Assembly (NCBI GenBank): GCA_035456985.1
Contig: DATICE010000175.1
Location: forward strand, 1-21,230
Reading direction: 5' to 3'
Source: SG8-41 sp035456985
Lineage (GTDB): Bacteria > Pseudomonadota > Gammaproteobacteria > Burkholderiales > SG8-41
DNA: 21,230 nt
The notes beneath the pieces are model-generated. The model did no database searches. It was not told the origin of the DNA and was given only the letters and a program-made list of their open reading frames with translations. Position numbers and translations under genes: made by a program. Below, piece after piece: positions 7,653 through 15,248 of this stretch (positions are counted from its first letter, which is position 1; the number at the start of each line of letters is the position of its first letter).

Positions 7653-7662
7653 TTAAGCGAAA

Positions 7663-8382
7663 ATGCACAGCATTTTCGTCTCGGACCTGCACCTTTCCCC
7701 CGAGCGGCCGCGCATCAACCAGGTGTTCTTCGATTTCGTCGCCCGCACCGCGGCGCAGGCGCAGTGCGTCTATGTGCTCGGCGACCTGTTTGAGAACTGG
7801 CTCGGTGACGACGATCTCGGAGACTCCTTCAACGCCTCGATCGCCGATGCACTGCACCGGTTGAGCAGCAAGGGGGTCGCACTTCATTTCATGCACGGCA
7901 ACCGCGACGTGCTGGTCGGGCAAGCTTTTGCCGCACGCTGCGGTGCGAAGCTGCTGCCGGACCCGACACTCCTCGATCTTCACGGAACCAGGACCCTCCT
8001 CATGCACGGCGATACGCTGTGCACCGACGACGTGGATTACCAGAAATTCCGCTCCTGGGCCCGCAGTCCCGCATTCCAGCGCCTGTTCCTGTGCATGCCG
8101 CTTGCCGTGCGCCGGGCATTGATGCGCCGTATGCGCGCGGGGAGCGAGATGCACAAGCAGGGGACGAGCGCGGAGATCATGGACGTGGCGCAGGCGACGG
8201 TGGAGAGGACCCTGCGCGAGCACGGCTACCCGCGGCTGATCCATGGCCACACGCATCGCCCCGCCCGCCACCTGCATATGGTCGACGGCCACCGCTGCGA
8301 GCGCTGGGTATTGAACGACTGGTACCAGCGCGGCGGTTATCTCCACTGCGACAGCTCCGGCTGCCACGCCGAGCTGCTTTAA
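7663..8382 (+). CDS. lpxH: UDP-2,3-diacylglucosamine diphosphatase
   Basis: A 239-aa peripheral membrane metallophosphoesterase of lipid A synthesis: it hydrolyses UDP-2,3-diacylglucosamine to lipid X and UMP. The metal ligands are all present: D8 and H10 (SDLHL), D41 (GDLFENWLGDD), N80 (GNRD), H115 (MHGD), H196 and H198 (HGHTH). Length matches the family. ATG 7663 is the only start giving the canonical N-terminus, but it lacks a good Shine-Dalgarno and is preceded within 10 nt by the pyrimidine arm of heptad array B. Its presence shows a Gram-negative lipopolysaccharide producer. Confidence 0.97.
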   Translation: MHSIFVSDLHLSPERPRINQVFFDFVARTAAQAQCVYVLGDLFENWLGDDDLGDSFNASIADALHRLSSKGVALHFMHGNRDVLVGQAFAARCGAKLLPDPTLLDLHGTRTLLMHGDTLCTDDVDYQKFRSWARSPAFQRLFLCMPLAVRRALMRRMRAGSEMHKQGTSAEIMDVAQATVERTLREHGYPRLIHGHTHRPARHLHMVDGHRCERWVLNDWYQRGGYLHCDSSGCHAELL

Positions 8383-8383
8383 T

Positions 8384-8406
8384 TTACAAAGTCTTACACT
8401 TTGTAA
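8384..8406. promoter_or_regulatory. Perfect 9-bp inverted repeat upstream of the DUF3300 gene (candidate operator)
   Basis: TTACAAAGT, 5 nt, then ACTTTGTAA, starting 1 nt after the lpxH stop codon. It also contains the direct repeat TTACA-N5-TTACA (8384-8398) and is followed by TAACTTAC, a 10-bp spacing like that of OmpR/PhoB-family response regulator sites. It is AT-rich in a GC-rich context. It has no T-tract and low stem stability, so a terminator is unlikely. The regulator is unknown. Confidence 0.5.
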
Positions 8407-8424
8407 CTTACGTCGAGGCGTCTT

Positions 8425-8447
8425 CTGCGTTGAAATACGCAGGAGGA
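8425..8447 (+). promoter_or_regulatory. Small leader hairpin abutting a strong Shine-Dalgarno
   Basis: CTGCGT (8425-8430), loop TGAAAT, ACGCAG (8437-8442). The 3' stem shares its last two bases with AGGAGGA (8441-8447), the ribosome-binding site 7-8 nt before ATG 8455. The hairpin could modulate access to the site. This is read from sequence only. Confidence 0.4.
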
Positions 8448-8454
8448 CTCTGCC

Positions 8455-9825
8455 ATGAAAGCCTTCCTCAAGTCGGTAGTCGCAGGGCTGCTCGCCGTGC
8501 TGCTGACGCTAACGGCGGCAGTCGCGCAGGAGCGCCCCGCGTTCTCGCAGCAGGAGCTCGACCAGATGCTCGCCCCCATCGCGCTCTATCCGGACCCCCT
8601 GCTCTCGCAGATCCTGATGGCGGCGACCTATCCCCTCGAAGTGGTCCAGGCGGCGCGCTGGTCGCGCGCGAATCCCCACCTGAAAGGACAGGACGCAGTG
8701 CGGGCCGTCGAAGCGATGGACTGGGACCCCAGCGTCAAGTCCCTGGTGGCGTTCCCGCAGGTCCTGCACCGGATGGACGAGCAGCTCGACTGGACCGAGC
8801 GGCTGGGCGAGGCGTTCCTCGCCCAGGAAACGCACGTGATGGATTCGATACAGGGCCTGCGGCAGCGGGCGGAACAGGCCGGCACCCTGCGATCGAACGA
8901 GCAGATGCGCGTCACGCGGCAGGACGGGCACATCCTGATCGAGCCCGCCTATCCGCAGGTGGTCTACGTGCCCTATTACAACCCGGCCGTGGTCTACGGC
9001 TCATGGTGGTGGCCGGCCTATCCACCGGTCTACTGGGGACCGCCGCCGGGATACTCCTTCTGGCCGGCGTTCGCATCGGGATTCTTCTGGGGCGCGGGAG
9101 TCGCGATCTCCCAGAGATTATTCTTCGGCCACTTCGACTGGCACCACCGCCATGTCAATGTGGTAAACGTCGTCCACTACCCGCACGCGCGCGCCGCGCC
9201 GGTTTCCAGACCGGTGAAGTGGCAGCACGACACGGTCCATCGCCGGAACGTCCCGTATCGTCATGCGGTCATGCGCCAGTCCCCCGGCCCGCATCCAGCG
9301 ATGCGCGGCGACGAGCGCGGAAGGTCTGTTGTCCGGCACGAGCCGCGCGGCACACGTCCGGAAACGCGCAGCGCTCCGCTGCAGGCGCGTCCCCAGTTCG
9401 CGGCGCCACAATCGCGTCCCGAGCGCGGCGCGGCGCAGCTACGCGGACAATTGCCTGACCGCATTGCGCGCCCGGAAATCCAGCGCCCGCAATCACGGGC
9501 GCGCGAATCACGGCCGGTAACGGCAGCACCCCGCACCAGCCCGGCGCCCCGTCCGGTCACTCATCCACCGGTTGCGCGCGCTGAACCGCGCCACTTCCCT
9601 CCGGCAGCGCAAGTGCGGGCCGCGCCGCGGCAGGAGTCGGGCGTCGGCCATCGCGTGGAGTCGCGTTACCCGGTACGCCAGCATTTCGCGACCCCCCGGC
9701 CCGCTGCCAGCGCTCCGCTGCACGCGCCCCGCTTCACCGGTAATCACCCAAGCGGCGGCGCGCGCGCTTACGGCGGCGGTCGTCCGCCTGCGATGTCCGC
9801 CGGACGCGGCGGCGGCAGGTCCTGA
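8455..9825 (+). CDS. DUF3300 domain-containing exported protein
   Basis: A 456-aa protein. Residues 1-24 form a signal peptide (MKAFLKSVVAG, hydrophobic core, then AVA, cleavage before Q25). Residues about 34-270 fit DUF3300: FSQQELDQMLAPIALYPDPL, LEVVQAARW, a WDPSVKSLVAFPQVL block, QVVYVPYYNPAVVYGSWWWP and a Trp/Tyr/Pro-rich stretch ending in a histidine-rich HFDWHHRHVN. Residues about 275-456 are disordered, rich in Arg, Pro and Ala and strongly basic. DUF3300 function is unknown; members are predicted envelope proteins. The start has an excellent AGGAGGA. The gene appears monocistronic with its own upstream palindrome, and converges on the PLP enzyme gene with an 18-nt gap and no visible terminator. 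Confidence 0.88.
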   Translation: MKAFLKSVVAGLLAVLLTLTAAVAQERPAFSQQELDQMLAPIALYPDPLLSQILMAATYPLEVVQAARWSRANPHLKGQDAVRAVEAMDWDPSVKSLVAFPQVLHRMDEQLDWTERLGEAFLAQETHVMDSIQGLRQRAEQAGTLRSNEQMRVTRQDGHILIEPAYPQVVYVPYYNPAVVYGSWWWPAYPPVYWGPPPGYSFWPAFASGFFWGAGVAISQRLFFGHFDWHHRHVNVVNVVHYPHARAAPVSRPVKWQHDTVHRRNVPYRHAVMRQSPGPHPAMRGDERGRSVVRHEPRGTRPETRSAPLQARPQFAAPQSRPERGAAQLRGQLPDRIARPEIQRPQSRARESRPVTAAPRTSPAPRPVTHPPVARAEPRHFPPAAQVRAAPRQESGVGHRVESRYPVRQHFATPRPAASAPLHAPRFTGNHPSGGARAYGGGRPPAMSAGRGGGRS

Positions 9826-9843
9826 CGCAATCCGACGGACTCG

Positions 9844-11076
9844 CTAGGCTGCTTCCAGCGCCTGGCGGAAATCGGCGATGAGGTCGTCGATGTCCTCGAT
9901 GCCGATCGAGAGCCGGATGAGGGAGTCCGCGATGCCCATCTCGGCTCGGCGCGCCGGCCCCATCTCCCAGTAGATGGTGTGGGCGATGGGGATCGCGAGC
10001 GTCCGGTTGTCGCCCAGGTGGCTCGACGAGATCACCAGCTTCAGCCGGTTGAGAAATTCGATGCAGTCGATCCCGTCCGCCAGCTCGATCGCCATCAGCG
10101 CGCCGTAGTTCTTGAACAGCTCCCCGGCGAGCCGGTGCTGCGGGTGATCCTCGAGGCCCGGGTAATAGACTTTCGTCACCCTGGGATGGCCGGCCAGGAA
10201 GCGCGCAAGCTGCAGCGCATTGCCGGCCGACCGGTCCATGCGCAGCGCCAGGGTTTCGGCGCCGATCGCGAGGCGGTGGGCGGCTTCCGCTGCCAGCGTC
10301 CCGCCCACATCGCGCAATCCCTTCTTGCGGATCTGCTGGATGCCCCACAGGGCGGGCTTCACATTCTTGTAGCTGTCGTAGATGTTGGGGAACCGGGTCC
10401 AGTCGAAAAGCCCGGTGTCGGTCACCGCACCGCCCAGCGCGTTGCCATGGCCGCCGATGTACTTGGTCAGCGAGTTGATGACGAGTCCGGCGTGATGCCG
10501 CTTGGGTTGGTACACGTAGGGAGACGTCATGGTGTTGTCCACCACGTAGAGCAGTCCCTTCCGGGCGCAGAGCTCGCCAATGCGCGCGAGATCGGCGACC
10601 TGGGTGCGCGGATTGGCGATGGTTTCGACGAACACCAGGCGCGTCGCGGGCCGGAGCGCGCGCGCCACCTCGTCTACCCGGGTCGCGTCGACGAAGCTGA
10701 TGTCGAAACCCTGCGCATTGTAGGTGCCGAACAGGCTGTTGGTGTTGCCGAACAGGAACGAGCTCGACACAACGTGATCGCCGGTGCGCAGCAGCGCGGT
10801 AAAAATCGCGGCAATCGCCGCCATGCCCGTGGCAAAGCACGCCGTGGCGACGCCGTCCTCCATCTTGCTCACCTTCGACTCCAGAGCCGCCGTGGTGGGG
10901 TTGCCCTGGCGCCCGTAGGCGTAGCCGGCGAGCTCGCCCTTGAACACCCTGACGAGGTCGCGCGCGTCGGGGTAGCCGAAAGCCACCGCGACATGCATCG
11001 GCTTGTGCACCGAGTGATGTTCGATCGGCGCTTCCAGATCTGAATGCAGAATGGTCGTGGTAAAGCCGTTCTTCAT
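9844..11076 (-). CDS. PLP-dependent Cys/Met metabolism enzyme (O-acyl-homoserine sulfhydrylase / cystathionine gamma-synthase family)
   Basis: A 410-aa cytoplasmic fold-type I PLP enzyme of the Cys/Met metabolism family. The PLP lysine is K205 (INSLTKYIGGHGNALGG), with D180 for the pyridine nitrogen (YVVDNT) and YGRQGNPT near residue 54 contributing to the active site. The family either condenses activated homoserine with sulfide or cysteine, or cleaves such products; the exact substrate cannot be fixed from sequence. The position after purF is where Betaproteobacteria keep metZ (O-succinylhomoserine sulfhydrylase), but the N-terminus (MKNGFTTTILHSDLEAPIEH) looks like the subgroup annotated only as cystathionine gamma-synthase family. 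A SAM-II riboswitch just upstream argues for a methionine-synthesis role. ATG 11076 has GGAG at 7 nt. Confidence 0.9.
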   Translation of the reverse strand: MKNGFTTTILHSDLEAPIEHHSVHKPMHVAVAFGYPDARDLVRVFKGELAGYAYGRQGNPTTAALESKVSKMEDGVATACFATGMAAIAAIFTALLRTGDHVVSSSFLFGNTNSLFGTYNAQGFDISFVDATRVDEVARALRPATRLVFVETIANPRTQVADLARIGELCARKGLLYVVDNTMTSPYVYQPKRHHAGLVINSLTKYIGGHGNALGGAVTDTGLFDWTRFPNIYDSYKNVKPALWGIQQIRKKGLRDVGGTLAAEAAHRLAIGAETLALRMDRSAGNALQLARFLAGHPRVTKVYYPGLEDHPQHRLAGELFKNYGALMAIELADGIDCIEFLNRLKLVISSSHLGDNRTLAIPIAHTIYWEMGPARRAEMGIADSLIRLSIGIEDIDDLIADFRQALEAA

Positions 11077-11090
11077 GATCCTGCTCCATC

Positions 11091-11127
11091 AAATAAAAAA
11101 CCCGGACAGCTCGCGCCGACCGGGTTT
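11091..11127 (-). terminator. Intrinsic terminator of the SAM-II riboswitch (expression platform)
   Basis: On the minus strand AAACCCGG (11127-11120) pairs with CCGGGTTT (11105-11098). Inside, after one T/T mismatch, CGGC-GCGA-GCTG forms a second stem closed by a GNRA tetraloop, and TTTTTT follows. It sits between the aptamer and ATG 11076, so it can stop transcription before the coding region. Its inner 5' arm TCGGCGCGA (11119-11111) is the exact complement of the aptamer P1 5' strand. Confidence 0.85.
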
Positions 11128-11130
11128 CGC

Positions 11131-11187
11131 CGTCGCTTTAGCTGCATTTCTAACGCGCCCGCAAGCTGAACTTCAAATCGGCGCGAA
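11131..11187 (-). ncRNA. SAM-II riboswitch aptamer (metA/metX-type)
   Basis: The minus-strand RNA reads UUCGCGCCGAUUUGAAG (11187-11171), then CUUGCGGGCGCGUUAG, then AAAUGCAGCUAAAGC. This closely matches the SAM-II aptamer known from metX leaders (UCGCGCUGAUUU ... UUGCAAGCGCGU ... AAAUGUAGCUAAA). P1 is CGCGCC (11185-11180) with GGCGCG (11159-11154); relative to the known aptamer one U-A pair has become C-G, a compensatory change. The pseudoknot strands UUGCG and UGCAG pair, and the conserved GAUUU and GCUAAA blocks are intact. SAM-II binds S-adenosylmethionine and represses methionine-synthesis genes. It lies directly upstream of the PLP enzyme gene and begins at the predicted transcription start. 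Confidence 0.87.
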
Positions 11188-11191
11188 CCGA

Positions 11192-11220
11192 AACTTACTC
11201 CGTCATCGGGGGGTTGTCAA
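11192..11220 (-). promoter_or_regulatory. Candidate sigma-70 promoter of the riboswitch-controlled gene
   Basis: A perfect -35 TTGACA (11220-11215), a 17-nt spacer and a weak -10 TAAGTT (11197-11192). Initiation would fall near 11186, precisely at the first nucleotides of the aptamer. The -35 lies 15 nt after the purF stop codon, giving the PLP enzyme gene a transcript independent of the purF operon. Confidence 0.6.
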
Positions 11221-11235
11221 GAAACCGGCCAGCCG

Positions 11236-12759
11236 TCACTCGACGAGCTCCAGGCCGAGATCGAGCTGCGCGCTCGCCGCTTCCATCTCCGCCATCTTGG
11301 CACCATCGCGCCGCTGGGCCTCCACGCCGTCGAGGTACTCGCGGGTGACGTCGCCGGTCACGTAGACCCCGGAAAAGCACGAATCCTCGAAACTGGTGAC
11401 CTTGGGATTCACGCTCCGGACGTCCTCGCGCAGCGCCTCGAGGTCCTGGTAGATCAGCTCGTCGCAGCCGATCTCGCGCGCGATCTCGGATTCGCTCCTG
11501 CCGCAGGCGATCAGCTCCTCGCGCGTGGGCATGTCGATGCCGTAGACGTTGGGGTAGCGCACCGGGGGCGCGGCGGAGGCGAAGAACACCTTGCGCGCGC
11601 CCGCTTCGCGCGCCATATGCACGATCTCGCGGCTGGTGTTGCCGCGCACGATCGAATCGTCCACCAGCAGCACGTTCTTGCCCCTGAATTCCATCGCGAT
11701 GGCGTTCAGTTTCTGCCGCACCGACCTCTGGCGCATTGACTGTCCCGGCATGATGAAGGTGCGACCAATGTAGCGGTTCTTGATGAAGCCCTCGCGGTAG
11801 GGGAGGCTCAACCGCTTCGACAGCTCCATCGCCGCGGGCCGGCTCGAGTCCGGAATCGGGATCACGACGTCGATATCGATGTGGCGGTACTGGCGCTTGA
11901 TCTTTTCCGCGAGGCTCTCGCCCATTCTGAGCCGCGTCTCGTAGACCGAGATGCCGTCGATCACCGAGTCGGGCCGCGCGAGGTAGACGAACTCGAAAAT
12001 GCAGGGGTTGAGCGAGACCTCGGCGGCGCACTGGCGGCTGTGGAAATGGCCCTCCTGGTCGATGAAGATCGCCTCCCCCGGAGCGACGTCGCGCACTACG
12101 TGAAAGCCCAGCGAGTCGAGCGCCACGCTCTCCGAGGCGACCATGTACTCGGTGCCCTGTTCGCTCTCGGCGCGCCCGAACACCAGCGGTCTGATGCCGT
12201 GGGCGTCGCGGAACACGAGCAGCCCGTAGCCCGCGATCATCGCGACCACGGCGTAGGCGCCGCGGCACCGGCGGTAGACGCCCGAGACCGCCGCGAAGAT
12301 GGTCGCCGGGTCGAGCTTGTAGTTGGTGGCGCTCTCCTGCAGCTCGTGCGCCAGCACGTTGAGCAGCACCTCCGAGTCGGAGTTTGTATTGACGTGCCGC
12401 AGGTCCTGGCGGAAGAGATCGTTCTTCAACTGCTCGGTGTTGGTGAGGTTGCCGTTGTGTCCGAGCACGATGCCGAAGGGGGAGTTCACGTAGAACGGCT
12501 GCGACTCCGCCCCCGACCACGCGGAGCCGGCGGTCGGATAGCGCGTGTGGGCGATGCCGGAAAACCCCGAGAGCATGCGCATGTTGCGGGTCCGGAACAC
12601 GTCGCGCACCATGCCCGGCCCCTTGTGCATGTGGAAGGTGGGACCCTCCGCCGTGACGATGCCGGCCGCATCCTGGCCGCGGTGCTGCAGCACCAGCAGC
12701 CCGTCATAGAGCAGCTGGTTGACCGGATTCTTCGCGACGACTCCGACGATTCCGCACAT
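11236..12759 (-). CDS. purF: Amidophosphoribosyltransferase
   Basis: A 507-aa protein that catalyses the first committed step of purine synthesis: PRPP plus glutamine gives phosphoribosylamine. The start is set at ATG 12759 because the product must begin MCGIVGVV, with Cys2 exposed as the glutaminase nucleophile. An upstream in-frame start at 12846 would bury it. GGGGAAA precedes the ATG. The N-terminal Ntn-type glutaminase domain (about 2-235; QHRGQDAAGI and GHNGNLTN) is followed by a phosphoribosyltransferase domain with VLLVDDSIVRGNTSREIV as PRPP loop. Length matches E. coli PurF (505). It follows cvpA by 28 nt, the classical cvpA-purF pairing. Confidence 0.98.
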   Translation of the reverse strand: MCGIVGVVAKNPVNQLLYDGLLVLQHRGQDAAGIVTAEGPTFHMHKGPGMVRDVFRTRNMRMLSGFSGIAHTRYPTAGSAWSGAESQPFYVNSPFGIVLGHNGNLTNTEQLKNDLFRQDLRHVNTNSDSEVLLNVLAHELQESATNYKLDPATIFAAVSGVYRRCRGAYAVVAMIAGYGLLVFRDAHGIRPLVFGRAESEQGTEYMVASESVALDSLGFHVVRDVAPGEAIFIDQEGHFHSRQCAAEVSLNPCIFEFVYLARPDSVIDGISVYETRLRMGESLAEKIKRQYRHIDIDVVIPIPDSSRPAAMELSKRLSLPYREGFIKNRYIGRTFIMPGQSMRQRSVRQKLNAIAMEFRGKNVLLVDDSIVRGNTSREIVHMAREAGARKVFFASAAPPVRYPNVYGIDMPTREELIACGRSESEIAREIGCDELIYQDLEALREDVRSVNPKVTSFEDSCFSGVYVTGDVTREYLDGVEAQRRDGAKMAEMEAASAQLDLGLELVE

Positions 12760-12787
12760 CGCGTTTCCCCGAGGGCTCCCGTTCGTC

Positions 12788-13276
12788 CTAATACCTGATG
12801 CGTCTCGACAAATCCGCCGGCAGCCAGGCCTTGATGTATTCGGCACAGGCTTCCAGCGGGCCCTTGAGTGCCGCCTCGCGCCACGCGGATTGCCGCGGCA
12901 GCGAGCTGAGCCCCGCCAGCAGCACCAGGATCATCACCAGAAGCAAGCCACGCGCCAGCCCGAAGACGCCCCCCACCACGCGGTCGGCGGGTCCGAGACC
13001 GACAACCTTGACCAGCTTCGAGGCGAGTATCGCCAGCACGCTCAACCCGACCAGCACCACGATGAACACGGCGACGAAGCTCAACAGCAGCCGGAGCTCC
13101 TCGCTCGCAATGGCCTGCGGCAGGAGCTTCGCGACGTCCGGAGCGAGCAGGTTCGCGAGCAGGAACGACACGATCCAGGCGAGCAGCGCGAGCACCTCGC
13201 GCACCAGGCCGCGGAAGACGCCGTACACGACCGAGATCCCGACGATGACGAGCACGATGATGTCGATGACCGTCAT
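12788..13276 (-). CDS. cvpA: CvpA family inner-membrane protein
   Basis: A 162-aa protein from ATG 13276 (GAGG with 5-nt spacing). A GTG at 13282 in the same frame overlaps the dedD stop as GTGA and would add two residues. Four hydrophobic segments are seen (about 3-22, 26-46, 62-84, 100-122), with the family N-terminus MTVIDIIVLVIVGISVVYG, then FRGLVREVLALLAW. CvpA is required for colicin V production in E. coli and is implicated in envelope homeostasis. Its molecular role is unclear. It is the conserved neighbour of purF. Confidence 0.93.
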   Translation of the reverse strand: MTVIDIIVLVIVGISVVYGVFRGLVREVLALLAWIVSFLLANLLAPDVAKLLPQAIASEELRLLLSFVAVFIVVLVGLSVLAILASKLVKVVGLGPADRVVGGVFGLARGLLLVMILVLLAGLSSLPRQSAWREAALKGPLEACAEYIKAWLPADLSRRIRY

Positions 13277-13278
13277 TC

Positions 13279-13908
13279 TCACCTCGTGGTGATGTTGCCG
13301 TTCATGCCGAGCGATTTCAATTGGACCTGCGCCTTCTCCGCGGCCTCGCGCGTGGCAAACGGCCCCGCCCGCACCCGCGTGACGTCGCCTTTCACCGTCT
13401 TGACGACCTCGGTATAGGACTTGATGCCCGCTGCGGAGATTTCCCCCTGCATCCGCTGCGCTTTCTCCGCGTCGGCGAGTGCGACGACCTGGATCACGAA
13501 TGTGCCGCCCGCGGCCTTAGGCGCGGGCTTGGCAGTCTTCGCGGCGGTTTTCGCCGGTGCCTTCGGCTTTGCCGCTTTGGGCGGCGTCGCCGGCTCCGGC
13601 GCTGTCTCTGCCTTGGGAGCTTCCTTGGCTGGCGGCAGCGCGACCCTCGCCTTGTCGTCCACCTTTGCCACCGCGGACTTGCTTTCCGGTGCCTTGGACG
13701 CGGGCGCGGGGGCTACTTTGGGGTTGAAGGCCCCCGAGTCGGGGGAAGGAATCCGGACGGTGATGTTCTGGCTAACCGGCCGCGGCTCCGTATCGAGCAC
13801 CATCGGCAGCACGACCACGATGGCAGCCACCAGCACGACCGCGCCAATCAGGCGCCGCCGCGCGCGGCGTTTGAGCTGGAGTTCCTCGTCGCTGATCGCT
13901 CGCGCCAT
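13279..13908 (-). CDS. SPOR domain-containing protein (DedD-like)
   Basis: A 209-aa protein. The cytoplasmic N-terminus is basic (LKRRARRRLIG), one membrane helix spans about 20-40, and a periplasmic linker rich in Ala, Pro and Lys (about 60-132) follows. The SPOR domain spans about 135-209 (FVIQVVALADAEKAQRM ... TRVRAGPFATREAAEKA). SPOR domains bind denuded glycan strands at the division septum. The folC-dedD-cvpA-purF order supports equivalence to E. coli DedD, although the linker sequence is not conserved. The Shine-Dalgarno is weak. The stop overlaps or abuts the cvpA start. Confidence 0.9.
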   Translation of the reverse strand: MARAISDEELQLKRRARRRLIGAVVLVAAIVVVLPMVLDTEPRPVSQNITVRIPSPDSGAFNPKVAPAPASKAPESKSAVAKVDDKARVALPPAKEAPKAETAPEPATPPKAAKPKAPAKTAAKTAKPAPKAAGGTFVIQVVALADAEKAQRMQGEISAAGIKSYTEVVKTVKGDVTRVRAGPFATREAAEKAQVQLKSLGMNGNITTR

Positions 13909-13940
13909 CTACCGCTGCCACCCGGCCGTATGCGTCGCTC

Positions 13941-15248
13941 CTAACACCCGTGTTCTCCTCGGCTGCCGCCCCCGGCCGGGGATGCCTTCTGGCGCTCTCG
14001 CAACTGCATCACCGCGGCCACGGTATAAAACGATCCGAACACCACAATTCTATCATTTTCCGTCGCTATATCACAGGCTTGCGTGTAGGCAGCGGCAACG
14101 TCTCCGCACTCCGTCACCGCGCTGACGGCGTTTGCGGCGAGCGCCCGCCGCAGCTCCCCTACGGGGGCGCCACGCGGGCCTTCCAGCCCGGCGATGAACC
14201 AGTGGCCCACCCGCGAGTTCACCGCGGCAACGACACCGGCGATGTCCTTGTCCCGGAGCATGGCAAACACGGCGAGCACGCGCCCGCCCCCGCCCATGGC
14301 CGCGAGGCTCGCGGCGAGAGCTCGTGCCGCTTGGGGATTGTGCGCCACGTCGAGGATTACCGCCGGCCGCCCCGGCAGCACCTGGAAGCGGCCGGGGTTT
14401 TCCGCCTCCAGTAGCCCGGCGCGGATGTCGTTGACGGCGACCGGCAAGCGCTCGCGCATCGATTCGAGCGCGGCAATTGATGCGGCCGCATTGGCGAGCT
14501 GGCAGGCACCCCGCAGGACGGGGTGCGGCAGCGCGCTGCGCTTGCCGCCCGGTCCCCAGTACTGCCATTGCCGGCCCTGAGGCGTCGCGCCGAAATCGGC
14601 GTCGATGCGCAGCAGCCGCGCGCCAATTTCCTCCGCGTGCCGCAACAGGCTCGACGGCGGCGCGGGATCGGCGCATACCGCGGGCCGCCCGCGGCGGAAG
14701 ATGCCGGCCTTCTCGCGTCCGATCGCCTCGCGGTCGCCGCCCAGGAAATCCACATGGTCGATGTCGACCGTGGTGACTAATGCGCAGTCGGCATCGAAGG
14801 CGTTCACCGCGTCGAGCCGCCCGCCGAGCCCGACCTCCAGCACGGCGACATCGACGCGCCGGTGAACGAACAGCCAGACTGCGGCAAGCGTTCCGTACTC
14901 GAAATAGGTGAGCGGCACATCACCCCTCGCGCGCTCCACCGCGGCGAAACCGCGCACCAGCTCCTCGTCGCGCGCCTCCGAGCGCGCGACGCGCACGCGC
15001 TCGTTATAGCGCAGCAGGTGCGGCGAGGTGTAGCGGCCGACGCGGTAGCCGGCGCGATCGAGGATCGCCTCCAATATCGCGCACACCGAGCCCTTGCCGT
15101 TGGTGCCGCCCACGGTGATGATCGGGAACCGGGGCGCGAGTCCGAGCGCGTCGCGCACCCGGGCAACCCGGTCCAGGCCGAGCGCGATGGACTTGGGATG
15201 CTGCCGCTCGATGTACTCCAGCCACTGCTGGAGAGATTCCAGTTTCAA
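13941..15248 (-). CDS. folC: Bifunctional dihydrofolate synthase/folylpolyglutamate synthase
   Basis: About 435 aa. The ATP-binding loop GGTNGKGS lies at about 47-54 (IITVGGTNGKGSVCAILEAI). Later come the Mur-ligase-type blocks (VDIDHVDFLGGDREAIGREK, VILDVAHNPQAARAL). It adds glutamate to dihydropteroate and then to folates in the cytoplasm. No ATG precedes the conserved SLQQWLEYIERQHP block: the only usable starts are TTG 15248 and TTG 15269, both inside heptad array C. TTG 15248 gives an N-terminus of family length and is chosen, with low certainty about the exact codon. It follows accD. Confidence 0.95.
   Translation of the reverse strand: MKLESLQQWLEYIERQHPKSIALGLDRVARVRDALGLAPRFPIITVGGTNGKGSVCAILEAILDRAGYRVGRYTSPHLLRYNERVRVARSEARDEELVRGFAAVERARGDVPLTYFEYGTLAAVWLFVHRRVDVAVLEVGLGGRLDAVNAFDADCALVTTVDIDHVDFLGGDREAIGREKAGIFRRGRPAVCADPAPPSSLLRHAEEIGARLLRIDADFGATPQGRQWQYWGPGGKRSALPHPVLRGACQLANAAASIAALESMRERLPVAVNDIRAGLLEAENPGRFQVLPGRPAVILDVAHNPQAARALAASLAAMGGGGRVLAVFAMLRDKDIAGVVAAVNSRVGHWFIAGLEGPRGAPVGELRRALAANAVSAVTECGDVAAAYTQACDIATENDRIVVFGSFYTVAAVMQLRERQKASPAGGGSRGEHGC

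Noticed and set aside
8019..9458. 479-aa plus ORF overlapping lpxH and the DUF3300 gene
   Set aside because: It crosses the lpxH stop and DUF3300 start in another frame, and is Arg/Pro/Ala-rich like other shadows.
9734..11092. 452-aa minus ORF in the frame beside the PLP enzyme
   Set aside because: Shifted frame of the same strand; the true frame contains K205 and all family motifs.
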